Of a stretch of 64,000 nucleotides of DNA, positions 42,894-57,106 are shown one piece after another; the stretch's first letter is position 1, and each line of letters starts with the position of its first letter. The stretch is from Acidobacteriaceae bacterium. GTDB taxonomy: Bacteria > Acidobacteriota > Terriglobia > Terriglobales > Acidobacteriaceae. Below the pieces are notes generated by a model. The model saw nothing but the letters and a program-made list of their open reading frames with translations, was not told where the DNA came from and searched no databases. Both the position numbers and the translations under genes were made by a program. The stretch is from NCBI GenBank assembly GCA_030041435.1, contig JASHNW010000050.1:1-64000 (forward strand), in the 5' to 3' direction.

Positions 42894-45755
42894 ATGTCTC
42901 GAAAAACGTCTCGAAAAAGCGCGCGCAATCATTCTCGGATCAACCGTCTGCGTCCGCTCGCCGGCCTGCTGGCGACGGGGCTGGCAGTTCCGGGGCTGGC
43001 CTCGGCTCAGTCGCGGGAGTTCCCGACGTACGTCACCGGCCCGCAGCCGAACGGCTCGTGGGTCGTGAGCGACGGCCAGGTCATCACCCCGGCCGGCACC
43101 CAGGTGGACCTCGGCATCCGGGTCCGGGCGAAGGCCATCGCACTGAATCCCAATCTCCGCACCCACACCGCCGCTGTCCTCACCATGGGTACGTCGACGG
43201 CCGATGGCAACGGAGCCGTCGAAGTGTTCGACACGCGCACCGGCGAAGTCATCGAGAACTACGTCCCGTTCGCAAGCGATCCAAGCGGCAGCTACAGCGG
43301 CATCACCTATTCGGCGGACGGCAAGTACCTGGTGTTCAGCCAGGACTCGAGCCACGTCACCATCGCCAACGTTTCTGCCGAGGGCTTGCTGGACGACGAC
43401 GCCCAGGTCAGCGTGCCGCCGAACAATTCGCTCATCCAGTGCTTCCCGAACAGCCCGCCGGCGGCTTACGCCAATCCCTGCGGCTCGTTCTATACTCCGA
43501 GCACTTCCTATCCAGGCGGGGTCGCGGTTTCAGAGGATGGCAAGAGCGCCTACGCCCTGCTGAACCAGAACGATACGCTCGCCAAAATCGACCTGACGGC
43601 GATGCCGCCGGTCGAGGGGAAACAGACCCGCGTCGGCAACGCGCCGCACAGCATCGTGATCAGCCGCGACGGCACGACCGCCTATGTCAGCAACGAGGGG
43701 GGGCGGGCCGCTACCGAGGCGGACTTCCAGATCAACTCTGCCGGTACGGAAATCGTCGCCGACCCGGAGGTTGGGGCGGCGATCACCGGCACCGTATCGG
43801 TGGTTGACCTGTCCACGATGAAAGTCAGGGCTACCATCCCGACCGGTCTGCATCCGACGGGAATGGCATTCTTCGGACAGGATTTGCTGGTTGCCAATAC
43901 CTACAGCGACAGCATCTCGGTCATCGACACGACCAACAACGAGGTGGTGCGGACGATCGACCTTGGGCTGCCGATCGGAGTGCCCGGCACCGGCCAACCG
44001 GCCAACGGCGCCGCGCCGGACTCGATCGCAGTCGACGCCGGGAAAGGCGTAGCCTACGTCGCGCTTTACCATGCCAACGCGATCGCCGTCGTCGACCTCA
44101 GCCGCCACGCGACGAATCCCGTCATGGGCATGATCCCGGTAGCCTATGCGCCGGCATCGGTTGTGCTGGACAAGGCCGATAACGTGCTCATCGTTGCCAA
44201 CGACAAGGGCATCGGCGCGCGTGATTCGTTCGAGTGCGACTACGGCGTGTGCGACTACAACACCCACCAGGACAATGGCACCGTCAGCATCGTTCCCGTG
44301 CCCAACAGCGCGACCCTGGCGGATATGACAAATCAGGTCTTCGTCAACGACCACTGGGATCTGACCAAAAACATCAACTCTGCCTCCGGTGGCAGGCCGG
44401 ATGCCATGCCCGTCGCCATCCCCGCTAAGATCGGCGATCCGTCGCTGATCAAGCACGTGTTCCTGATCATCCGTGAAAACCGCACCTACGATCAGATACT
44501 GGGCGACGTGGCAGCCGGCGATGGCGACCCCTCCCTGGCCGTCTTCGGCGGCAAGGACACGCCCAACGTCCACGCGCTGGTGAAACGCTTCCCGCTCTTC
44601 GACAATTTCTACGACCCCAGCCGCCAGTCGGCTGACGGTCACCAGTGGATCACCGAGGGCGTGGCGCCCTACGCCGACGACATCCAGTCGCCCGACTGGG
44701 TCCGCAGCTACCCGGGCGGGAACGCGGGCGACGCGCTCGCCTACCAGAACAAAGGCTTCCTGTTCTCTGAAGCGGCGGACGCCGGATTGCCGGTGAAGAT
44801 CTACGGCGAATACGTCGAGAACGATACCTTCAAACAGCCGAACGGGTCGACCAGCGAGCCGAGCTGGAGCCAGTTCTACGCCGACGCGCAGAAGTTTGAG
44901 GCTGGGCTCGAGCCGACCCTGTACTACCAGAACACGGTTCAGGCAGAATCCTCTGTCCCGGCTGTGTACGACCACCTCATCACGAACTTTCCGCAATTCG
45001 ATCTGGGCATCCCCGACCAGTTCCGCGTCGATATCTGGAAGCAGGACTTCGGAAACGACGTGAAAAACGGTACAGTGCCTGCGCTGAGCATCCTGTGGAT
45101 CATGTGCGACCATACCGGCGGGCCGCCTACTCCAGACGCCGAACAAGCCGACAACGACCTGGCCATTGGCCGCATTATCGACACCGTCAGCCACAGCAAC
45201 GTCTGGTCCACATCGGCGATCTTCATCGAGGAAGACGACTCGCAGAACGGCGTCGACCATGTCGACGGTCACCGCAGCCCAGGCTATATCGTCAGCCCGT
45301 ACGCGGTGCAGAATGGCCCCACCGACCACACCTATTACACACAGGTCAACATGACGCGGACGATCGAGCAAATCCTCGGTCTGCCACCCATGAACCAGTT
45401 CGACCTGGTGGCGTCGCCCATGCGGACGGCCTTCGTAGACGACCCGCCCGCGGACAATCTCAAGCCGTGGACGCACGTGCCGAACGAGGTCCCGCTGACC
45501 CAGGGCGTTACAGAGAGCGCAGCCAGCACAACGGGCAGCCCTGCGGTCAAGGCCCTCAGGGCGGCCTGGCTCCAGAAGAAGGCAGAGATCTTCGCCGGCA
45601 AGCTGACCAGGCCCGACTCTGAAGACCCTGACACCGTCAACCACCTGAACTGGTACGAGTCCACCGGGTTCACGCGGCCGTATCCGGGCGAGAAGACGGT
45701 TCGGCCCCCGAGCGACTTCAACAACCCGGCACCCGCCGGGGACCTGGACGATTAA
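42894..45755 (+). CDS. Exported YVTN beta-propeller / phosphoesterase fusion
   Basis: 953 residues from the ATG at 42894 (AAAGGAG nine bases upstream). The N-terminus MSRKTSRKSARNHSR then a hydrophobic core ending LASAQ is a long basic signal peptide. Residues about 40-480 are a YncE/YVTN-type beta-propeller with repeated words such as VVDLSTMKVRATIPTGLHP and SISVIDTTNNEVVRTIDLG. The rest is a PF04185-type phosphoesterase, with E528 in IRENRTYDQILGD and EEDDSQNGVDHVDGHRSPG near the end. That family includes acid phosphatases and phospholipases C. Likely role: extracellular phosphate scavenging. The stop overlaps the end of an IS66 remnant. Confidence 0.85.
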   Translation: MSRKTSRKSARNHSRINRLRPLAGLLATGLAVPGLASAQSREFPTYVTGPQPNGSWVVSDGQVITPAGTQVDLGIRVRAKAIALNPNLRTHTAAVLTMGTSTADGNGAVEVFDTRTGEVIENYVPFASDPSGSYSGITYSADGKYLVFSQDSSHVTIANVSAEGLLDDDAQVSVPPNNSLIQCFPNSPPAAYANPCGSFYTPSTSYPGGVAVSEDGKSAYALLNQNDTLAKIDLTAMPPVEGKQTRVGNAPHSIVISRDGTTAYVSNEGGRAATEADFQINSAGTEIVADPEVGAAITGTVSVVDLSTMKVRATIPTGLHPTGMAFFGQDLLVANTYSDSISVIDTTNNEVVRTIDLGLPIGVPGTGQPANGAAPDSIAVDAGKGVAYVALYHANAIAVVDLSRHATNPVMGMIPVAYAPASVVLDKADNVLIVANDKGIGARDSFECDYGVCDYNTHQDNGTVSIVPVPNSATLADMTNQVFVNDHWDLTKNINSASGGRPDAMPVAIPAKIGDPSLIKHVFLIIRENRTYDQILGDVAAGDGDPSLAVFGGKDTPNVHALVKRFPLFDNFYDPSRQSADGHQWITEGVAPYADDIQSPDWVRSYPGGNAGDALAYQNKGFLFSEAADAGLPVKIYGEYVENDTFKQPNGSTSEPSWSQFYADAQKFEAGLEPTLYYQNTVQAESSVPAVYDHLITNFPQFDLGIPDQFRVDIWKQDFGNDVKNGTVPALSILWIMCDHTGGPPTPDAEQADNDLAIGRIIDTVSHSNVWSTSAIFIEEDDSQNGVDHVDGHRSPGYIVSPYAVQNGPTDHTYYTQVNMTRTIEQILGLPPMNQFDLVASPMRTAFVDDPPADNLKPWTHVPNEVPLTQGVTESAASTTGSPAVKALRAAWLQKKAEIFAGKLTRPDSEDPDTVNHLNWYESTGFTRPYPGEKTVRPPSDFNNPAPAGDLDD

Positions 45756-46120
45756 GCCAAGCCGCAGTAACACTGGCCATCGTAAGTCAGCAGGCGCACT
45801 GACGTTCCCCGCCGGCTGCGGAAGATGAAACCGCAGCCGGAAAAGGGGTTCTCTGCGAGCTTCTCCACACAGAACCGTGCCAATGAATCGATCCCCTTGC
45901 GTCCGTCTGCAGTCTCAACCGCCACCAGCACCCGCATCTGCGGCGTGATCCGGATCACGCCTGCAACCTGCCGCCACGCTCGCAACAGCGCACTCCAGTC
46001 CGGCGCGGGTGCTCCCTTGCGTTGCACCCGCATTCGCCGACTGGGCCAGGTCTCGAACTCTATGCTGCATTCACCCGTGAAGGTGTGGCCGCCGCCGGCC
46101 AGTTCTATAAAACTGGCTGG
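45752..46120 (-). pseudogene. IS66 family accessory protein TnpB remnant
   Basis: The minus-strand frame reads RKGAPAPDWSALLRAWRQVAG, RITPQMRVLVAV, GRKGIDSLARF, LAENPFSGCGFIFRSRRG and LLTYDGQCYC, the wording of IS66 TnpB (Orf2). It stops right after the DGQ motif instead of continuing about 20 residues, and the N-terminal part (to about 46120) is in frame but has no good start. No terminal repeats or TnpC transposase were seen, so this is a decayed fragment left between the 3' ends of two genes. Its stop overlaps the phosphoesterase stop by two bases. Confidence 0.75.
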
Positions 46121-46183
46121 CGACGAAAGCAGAATCGATCGCAGGGTGACCCCTGCCCATTGTTTTTCGATGAATTCTGGGCC

Positions 46184-47353
46184 TTATGCGAAGACCAGGC
46201 ACTGCGGCTTCGCCAGCGGGAAGTTCTTTCCCGTCTCGGCCACTTTGCCGGTTTTGCTGTCGCGCGCCAGGATGGTGATGTTGTCCGATTCCTGATTGGC
46301 GATCAGAAGCCATTTCTCCGTCGGGTCGAGCGCCAGGTGCCGCGGAACTTTGCCGCCGCAGGAGCCGCGCGCCAGCAGCGTCAGTTTGCCGTCTTTGGGA
46401 TCGATGGAGAAGCTGCACAGGCAGTCGTAGCCGCGATTGGTGGCGTAAGCGAAGCGCCCGGTGCGGTCGATGACGATGTCGTCACCGGTGCTGGTGGGCC
46501 CGTGATAATCCGCGGGCACCAGGCTGATGCTCTGGACCATGGTCAGCGTCGCCTTGTCGGCGTGCCAGTGGAGAACGTCCACCTCGGAGCCCATTTCGCA
46601 GACGCAGTAGACGAAGCGGCCGTTGGGGTGGAAGCGCAGCGCGCGCGGCCCTGCGCCCGGTTGTGAACCCCACTGCGCCGGGTCGCTGGGGGTGAGTTTC
46701 GCGTTGCGGTTATCGAGGTGGTAGATGTGGATACAGTCGAGGCCAAGGTCGTTCACCAGCAGGAAGCGGTCGTCCGGCGAGACGGTGACGCGGTGGGCGT
46801 GAGGACCCTCCTGGCGGTCAGCGTTAGGGCCGTGGCCCTTGTACTGAAAGTGGGAGACGGGGTCGCTGATCTGGCCGTCGGAGTTGAGGTAAAACGAGGT
46901 CGCGCTGCCGCTGTTGTAATTGGCGCAGAACAGGTTGCGTCCCAGGTGATCGACCGAGACCATGCAGGTTCCGGTTCCGAGAGCGCGCATCTGATTGATG
47001 GGCTTCAGCTTCGCGCCAGCATGGTCGATGGAGAAGGAGCTGACTGCGCCGCTGGCCTGGCCCTCGAAGCTCTCCAGCTCATTCGCGGCGTAGAGAAACC
47101 GGTCGTCAGGGGAGAGCGCGAGGAAGGTGGGGTTGTCGCAGGCTGCCGCCAGCTGCTGCGATTGCAGGTCGCCAAGGGCGGGATCCCAGCGGTACGAGTA
47201 GATGCCCTGGCTAGTGCTGCCATCGATGGTCTGCGTTCCCACGAAAAGCAGGCGCCGTTTAGACTCCTGCCCGGCCCGCGACCACCACTGCTGGGCAACG
47301 GCCGGTGCGACCGCTGCCCCCTTCAAAAATTCTCTTCTGTTGAGCATGCCCAT
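46184..47353 (-). CDS. Tat-exported lactonase-family beta-propeller (6-phosphogluconolactonase-like)
   Basis: 389 residues from the ATG at 47353 (an ATG at 47347 or TTG at 47377 are alternatives). The N-terminus MLNRREFLKGAA is a twin-arginine signal, so the folded protein probably leaves by the Tat pathway. The remainder is a seven-bladed propeller of the PF10282 lactonase family (GTQTIDGSTSQGIYSYRWDP, LSPDDRFLYAANE, DNITILARDSKTGKV, KPQCLVFA). The cytosolic relatives hydrolyse 6-phosphogluconolactone; exported ones have unknown substrates. It is divergent from the giant kinase and ends 64 bp from the IS66 remnant. Confidence 0.83.
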   Translation of the reverse strand: MGMLNRREFLKGAAVAPAVAQQWWSRAGQESKRRLLFVGTQTIDGSTSQGIYSYRWDPALGDLQSQQLAAACDNPTFLALSPDDRFLYAANELESFEGQASGAVSSFSIDHAGAKLKPINQMRALGTGTCMVSVDHLGRNLFCANYNSGSATSFYLNSDGQISDPVSHFQYKGHGPNADRQEGPHAHRVTVSPDDRFLLVNDLGLDCIHIYHLDNRNAKLTPSDPAQWGSQPGAGPRALRFHPNGRFVYCVCEMGSEVDVLHWHADKATLTMVQSISLVPADYHGPTSTGDDIVIDRTGRFAYATNRGYDCLCSFSIDPKDGKLTLLARGSCGGKVPRHLALDPTEKWLLIANQESDNITILARDSKTGKVAETGKNFPLAKPQCLVFA

Positions 47354-47519
47354 AGTCGAAGACCCATCATCGCTCAAAAAGTATGAGATATGGCGACTTC
47401 CGGCTCGGCGGCCGTTTTTTTTGAAGGGAATTTCGGGCGGTGGCTTGACTTGATCTTGCGAGGCAACCTTTTCCGGGATTTACGGCATCCATTGAACGCT
47501 CCTTTTCAGACTGTTTCCA

Positions 47520-47544
47520 GGATTCGCGGCGGTCCCGCGAATCC
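47520..47544 (+). promoter_or_regulatory. Hairpin in the leader of the HAMP-array kinase
   Basis: A perfect 9-bp stem GGATTCGCG / CGCGAATCC with a 7-base loop, 45 bases before the start codon. It may stabilise the long message or regulate translation; a terminator is less likely because the gene follows at once and there is no U-run. Confidence 0.4.
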
Positions 47545-47589
47545 CCTGGCAGGAGTCCAGGTGTTATCCAAAACCTCAGGAGATGCTCC

Positions 47590-53328
<5,739 letters not shown>

Positions 53329-53347
53329 CGCGGGCTCGGAGAAATCG

Positions 53348-54937
53348 ATGACGGCAGACGAGAAAGTCAACATCCTGATGGTGGACGACCAGCCGGCCAA
53401 GCTGCTCAGCTATGAGGTCATCCTGGCGGAGCTGGGCCAGAATCTGATCAAGGCCACATCGGCTAAGCAGGCCCTGAATGCCTTGTTGAAGAACGACATT
53501 GCCGTGGTTCTGATGGATGTGAGCATGCCGGAGCTGGACGGCTTCGAGCTGGCAGACATGATCCGCGAGCATCCGCGGTTCGGCAAAACGGCCATCATCT
53601 TCATCTCCGGAGTCCATCTCACCGACACCGACAAAATCAACGGCTACCGCCGGGGCGCGGTCGATTACATCTCCGTCCCGGTGATTCCCGAAGTGCTGCG
53701 CGCCAAGATAGGAGTTTTTGTTGAGCTGCACCGCAAGAGCCGCGAGCTGGAACAGCTCAACACTGACCTGGAGCGCCGCGTGTCCGAACGCACCGAGGAG
53801 CTGCGCCTGAGCGAAGCGCATCATCGCGAACGGGCCGAACTGCTGGAGCTGGCCACCGAAGCCATCATCGTGCGCGACATGAAAGGGGCCATTCGCTTCT
53901 GGAACTCCGGGGCGGAGGCGCTCTACGGCTGGCGCCGCGAAGAGGTGATCGGCCGCAACCTGCACCACCTGCTGCACACGATCTTCCCGGTATCGCGGGA
54001 AGAGACGGAACACACGCTGCAGTCCTCCGGATCGTGGAACGGCAACCTGACGATGCGCACCAGGGACGGGCGCGAACTCATCGTCGCCACGCGCAAGGTG
54101 CTCAACCGGGAGGGCGATGCGATCCTCGAGATCCAGCGCGACATCACCACCCAGATCCAGGCCGAAGAGGCCCTGCGCCAGACGGAAAAACTGGCCGCCA
54201 TGGGACGCGTGGCCGGCATTATTGCGCATGAGATCAACAACCCGCTGGAAGCCATCACGAACGCGTTCTATCTGCTGCGCAATCATCCCTCACTCGACGA
54301 AGAGGCGCACTATTACGCCTCGCTGGCCGAGCAGGAGCTGCAGCGCGTGGCGCACATTACGCGCCAGACGCTGAGCTTTTACCGCGACTCGAAGCAGCCC
54401 ATCGCGGTTTCCGTGCCCGATCTGCTGGATAACGTGATCGAGTTGCAGCAGCGCGCCATCGTCCTGAACCACATCGCGCTCCAGAAGCAATACTCCGCGC
54501 AAGGCATGGTGCGCGGGTTCCCGGGCGAGCTGCGCCAGGTGTTTCTGAACCTGATTGGCAATGCCATCCAGGCCATGCCGGACGGGGGAACGCTGCGCCT
54601 GCGCGTGGCCGATGCCACCGACCCGGAAACGCAGCGCCGCGGCATTGCCGTCTCCGTGATCGACACCGGCGCGGGCATCCGTCCGGAAGATGCAAAGCGG
54701 ATATTCCAGCCATTCTTCACTACAAAATCCGCCAAAGGCACAGGGCTTGGCCTGTGGATCAGCCGGGGCATCGTACAGAAGTACGAAGGCAACATCCGGT
54801 TCCGCACGCTTCGCTCCGGCTCGGGCATTTACACGTGCTTTCGTGTCTTTTTGCCCGCGGGCGGCGAGTTTGCCTCAGGCGACTCGGCCCGGGACCAGGA
54901 AATCTCCGCGAATTCTTCGGTGCGCGCGATCGCCTGA
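53348..54937 (+). CDS. REC-PAS-histidine kinase
   Basis: 529 residues, soluble. A receiver domain (NILMVDDQPAKLLSYE; D near 58 in VLMDVSMPELDG) at 1-125, a helical coiled linker, a PAS domain (about 165-280: ATEAIIVRDMKGAIRFWNSGAEALYGW), HisKA with H294 (IIAHEINNPLEAI), and an ATPase domain (NLIGNAIQAMPDGG, DTGAGI, GTGLGLWIS). It has no transmembrane part. It starts 19 bp after the giant hybrid kinase with GGAGAAA before the ATG, so the two are co-transcribed. Its N-terminal REC may accept phosphate from the partner (inference). A hairpin terminator overlaps its end. Confidence 0.93.
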   Translation: MTADEKVNILMVDDQPAKLLSYEVILAELGQNLIKATSAKQALNALLKNDIAVVLMDVSMPELDGFELADMIREHPRFGKTAIIFISGVHLTDTDKINGYRRGAVDYISVPVIPEVLRAKIGVFVELHRKSRELEQLNTDLERRVSERTEELRLSEAHHRERAELLELATEAIIVRDMKGAIRFWNSGAEALYGWRREEVIGRNLHHLLHTIFPVSREETEHTLQSSGSWNGNLTMRTRDGRELIVATRKVLNREGDAILEIQRDITTQIQAEEALRQTEKLAAMGRVAGIIAHEINNPLEAITNAFYLLRNHPSLDEEAHYYASLAEQELQRVAHITRQTLSFYRDSKQPIAVSVPDLLDNVIELQQRAIVLNHIALQKQYSAQGMVRGFPGELRQVFLNLIGNAIQAMPDGGTLRLRVADATDPETQRRGIAVSVIDTGAGIRPEDAKRIFQPFFTTKSAKGTGLGLWISRGIVQKYEGNIRFRTLRSGSGIYTCFRVFLPAGGEFASGDSARDQEISANSSVRAIA

Positions 54938-54959
54938 GGCGCCCCGCCAGGCGATTTTC
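54929..54959 (+). terminator. Hairpin terminator after the kinase pair
   Basis: A perfect 8-bp stem ATCGCCTG / CAGGCGAT (54929-54936 and 54949-54956) followed by TTTCT. It overlaps the TGA stop at 54935-54937. Confidence 0.6.
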
Positions 54960-55020
54960 TGCCACACACACGCGCGCGACGCGGTACAGTGGTGGTCGTC
55001 GGGCATTTGCCCCGTCCCCT

Positions 55021-56187
55021 ATGGCCACTGTCTCCGTGGAACGTCCAGCCGCAACCGCTTCGGCGCGCATGATCTCTCTCGATGTGCTGCGCGGCATCAC
55101 CATCGCCTTCATGATCATGGTGAACAATAATGGCGGCCACGCATACTGGCCGTTCGAGCACTCGGCATGGAACGGCTGGACGCCCACCGATCTTGTCTTT
55201 CCGACGTTCTTGTTTCTGGTCGGCGTCACCACGGTGTTCTCCATTGAGTCGCGCCTCAAACGCGGCGAATCTGCTTCGTCTCAGGTCTCGCACATCATCC
55301 GCCGCTTTGTGGTGCTCTTCCTGCTGGGCCTGTTCGTCAACGGATTTCCCCGGTTTCCCTGGGCGCACCTGCGGATCTACGGTGTGCTGCAGCGCATCGC
55401 GATCTGCTACCTCATTGCCGGGATCATGTGGCTCGCCGTGCGCCGCTGGCCGCGCCGGGTCGCCACCCTAACCGGCATTCTCGCGGTTTGCCTCGTCGGC
55501 TACTGGATCCTCATGCGTTTTGTGCCTGTACCTGGCTACGGCGTCCCTGGCCGCGATATTCCCCTGCTCGACAAGGACGCCAACCTGGTCGCGTGGCTCG
55601 ATCGCCACATCTTTGCCGGGCGGCTCTATGAGGGCACGCGCGACCCGGAAGGCCTGCTGAGCGACATTCCCGCGCTCGCCACGACGCTGCTCGGTATGTT
55701 GACCGCCATCTGGCTCCGTACCACCCGCTCCATCGAGCGCAAATGCGCGGGGCTCCTGGGCGCCGGCGTGGTCTGCATTCTGCTGGGCGAGCTCTGGAAT
55801 CCCTGGTTTCCCATCAACAAGAAGCTGTGGACCAGTTCCTACGTGCTGTTCGCGGGCGGCTGCTCGCTGGTGGTGTGGGCATTTTGCATGTGGTTCATCG
55901 AAATCAAAGGATGGAAAAAAGGCTGGACAGGTTTCTGGCTCGTCTTCGGCATGAACGCCATCGCGGCCTATGTGTTCTCCGAAGCTCTGGCCAGCCTGCT
56001 GTGGGCTGTTACCTTGCCCGCCGGCCCCGGCGCGCATAGCAGCCTGGACCTGTGGCTCTACTCGCGGGTATTCGCTCCCATTCATCCCCCCGGCGTGGCC
56101 TCCCTGCTCTATTCAATCGTCTTTACTCTGGTCTGCTGGCTGCCGGTATTGGTCCTGTACCGGAAGAAGATCTTCCTCAAAGTCTAG
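55021..56187 (+). CDS. Membrane acyltransferase, HGSNAT/DUF5009 (NagX-like)
   Basis: 388 residues from the ATG at 55021, with ten or more hydrophobic helices. The first loop carries SLDVLRGITIAFMIMVNNNGG and FEHSAWNGWTPTDLVFPTFLFLVG, the catalytic-histidine region of heparan-alpha-glucosaminide N-acetyltransferase (HGSNAT) and of bacterial NagX/YeiB relatives that acetylate amino sugars or carry acyl groups across the membrane. A short helix-poor loop lies near residue 180-215. The reading frame extends back to 54754 but overlaps the kinase 3' end. Its neighbours do not tell the substrate. Confidence 0.8.
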   Translation: MATVSVERPAATASARMISLDVLRGITIAFMIMVNNNGGHAYWPFEHSAWNGWTPTDLVFPTFLFLVGVTTVFSIESRLKRGESASSQVSHIIRRFVVLFLLGLFVNGFPRFPWAHLRIYGVLQRIAICYLIAGIMWLAVRRWPRRVATLTGILAVCLVGYWILMRFVPVPGYGVPGRDIPLLDKDANLVAWLDRHIFAGRLYEGTRDPEGLLSDIPALATTLLGMLTAIWLRTTRSIERKCAGLLGAGVVCILLGELWNPWFPINKKLWTSSYVLFAGGCSLVVWAFCMWFIEIKGWKKGWTGFWLVFGMNAIAAYVFSEALASLLWAVTLPAGPGAHSSLDLWLYSRVFAPIHPPGVASLLYSIVFTLVCWLPVLVLYRKKIFLKV

Positions 56188-56271
56188 GCAAACCCGGAGA
56201 GATCCAGCCGGTTGCTTCCATCTCTGCCGATTCCCTGTATTCTGTTCCTACTTCCTGCCCCGGAGGAGTTC

Positions 56272-56973
56272 ATGGACACCCACGCGTTTCAGCAGCAGCT
56301 TGACCAGCGCATCGCGCAGTACGACCTGCTTTGCCACCCTTTTTACCAGGCCTGGAGCGCCGGCCAGTTGTCGCGCGAAGATCTGCGCTGGTATGCAGCG
56401 GAATACTTCCATCAGGTGAACGGCTTCCCGGCTTGCCTGCAAGCCTTTGCGGCGCGGCTCGACGACGGACCGATGCGCCACGCTGTGCTGGCGAATCTGG
56501 CCGACGAAGAAGGCCGCGATTCGCAGAGCGGGGGCGGAACGCCTCATCCCGAGCTGTGGCTGGACTTTGCCGAGGGCATGGGCGCGGATCGGGAAGCGGT
56601 CCGCGGCTCCGATTGCTGCCAAGCGATGGGCGATCTGACCTCCCACTTCCAGAGGGTCGCCAGCACGGGGACGCCGGAGGCGGCTCTTGCCACCTTCTAT
56701 GCATTCGAGTCGCAGGTACCGCGCATCGCGCAGGAGAAAGCGCGTGGTTTGCGCGAGGCCTATGGCGCGGATGAGGGAACCTGCCGCTACTTCACGCTGC
56801 ATGCCACCGCCGACGTTCACCATGCCAACGTGTGGAAGCAGCTGCTGGCGCGACGCGTGGAAGCCGATCCGCAATGCGCCGAAATGGCGCTGGATGCGGC
56901 CGAAGCCGCGGCGCATGCCCTGTGGACGGCACTCGACGGCATCGAGGAAGAACGGCTCGCGCGAGCCGCCTGA
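56272..56973 (+). CDS. CADD/TenA-like di-metal oxygenase (candidate p-aminobenzoate synthase)
   Basis: 233 residues from the ATG at 56272, GGAGGAG seven bases upstream. The fold is the TenA-like helical bundle of Chlamydia CADD, which makes p-aminobenzoate by self-sacrifice. By eye-alignment the diiron ligands are kept: E80, H92, E146, H177, D181, H184; Y25 and K156 match the CADD tyrosine and lysine (Y27, K152 in the chlamydial protein) thought to supply the atoms. F145 replaces the tyrosine next to the third ligand. The E80-H92 loop is longer than in CADD. No thiamine genes are adjacent, which disfavours a TenA role. Activity is inferred, not shown. Confidence 0.75.
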   Translation: MDTHAFQQQLDQRIAQYDLLCHPFYQAWSAGQLSREDLRWYAAEYFHQVNGFPACLQAFAARLDDGPMRHAVLANLADEEGRDSQSGGGTPHPELWLDFAEGMGADREAVRGSDCCQAMGDLTSHFQRVASTGTPEAALATFYAFESQVPRIAQEKARGLREAYGADEGTCRYFTLHATADVHHANVWKQLLARRVEADPQCAEMALDAAEAAAHALWTALDGIEEERLARAA

Positions 56974-57106
56974 CCAGCGCCAACTGGCTCGGTCCGCCGA
57001 TCAGGCGCGAGCGAAGAGCACGGAAGATGGGTCTCGTCCGCCGAGGAGCTGCGCCGCATTGCACCGCAGCGCGGTACCCGCAGAAACCGGATAAACTTGC
57101 CCTGAC

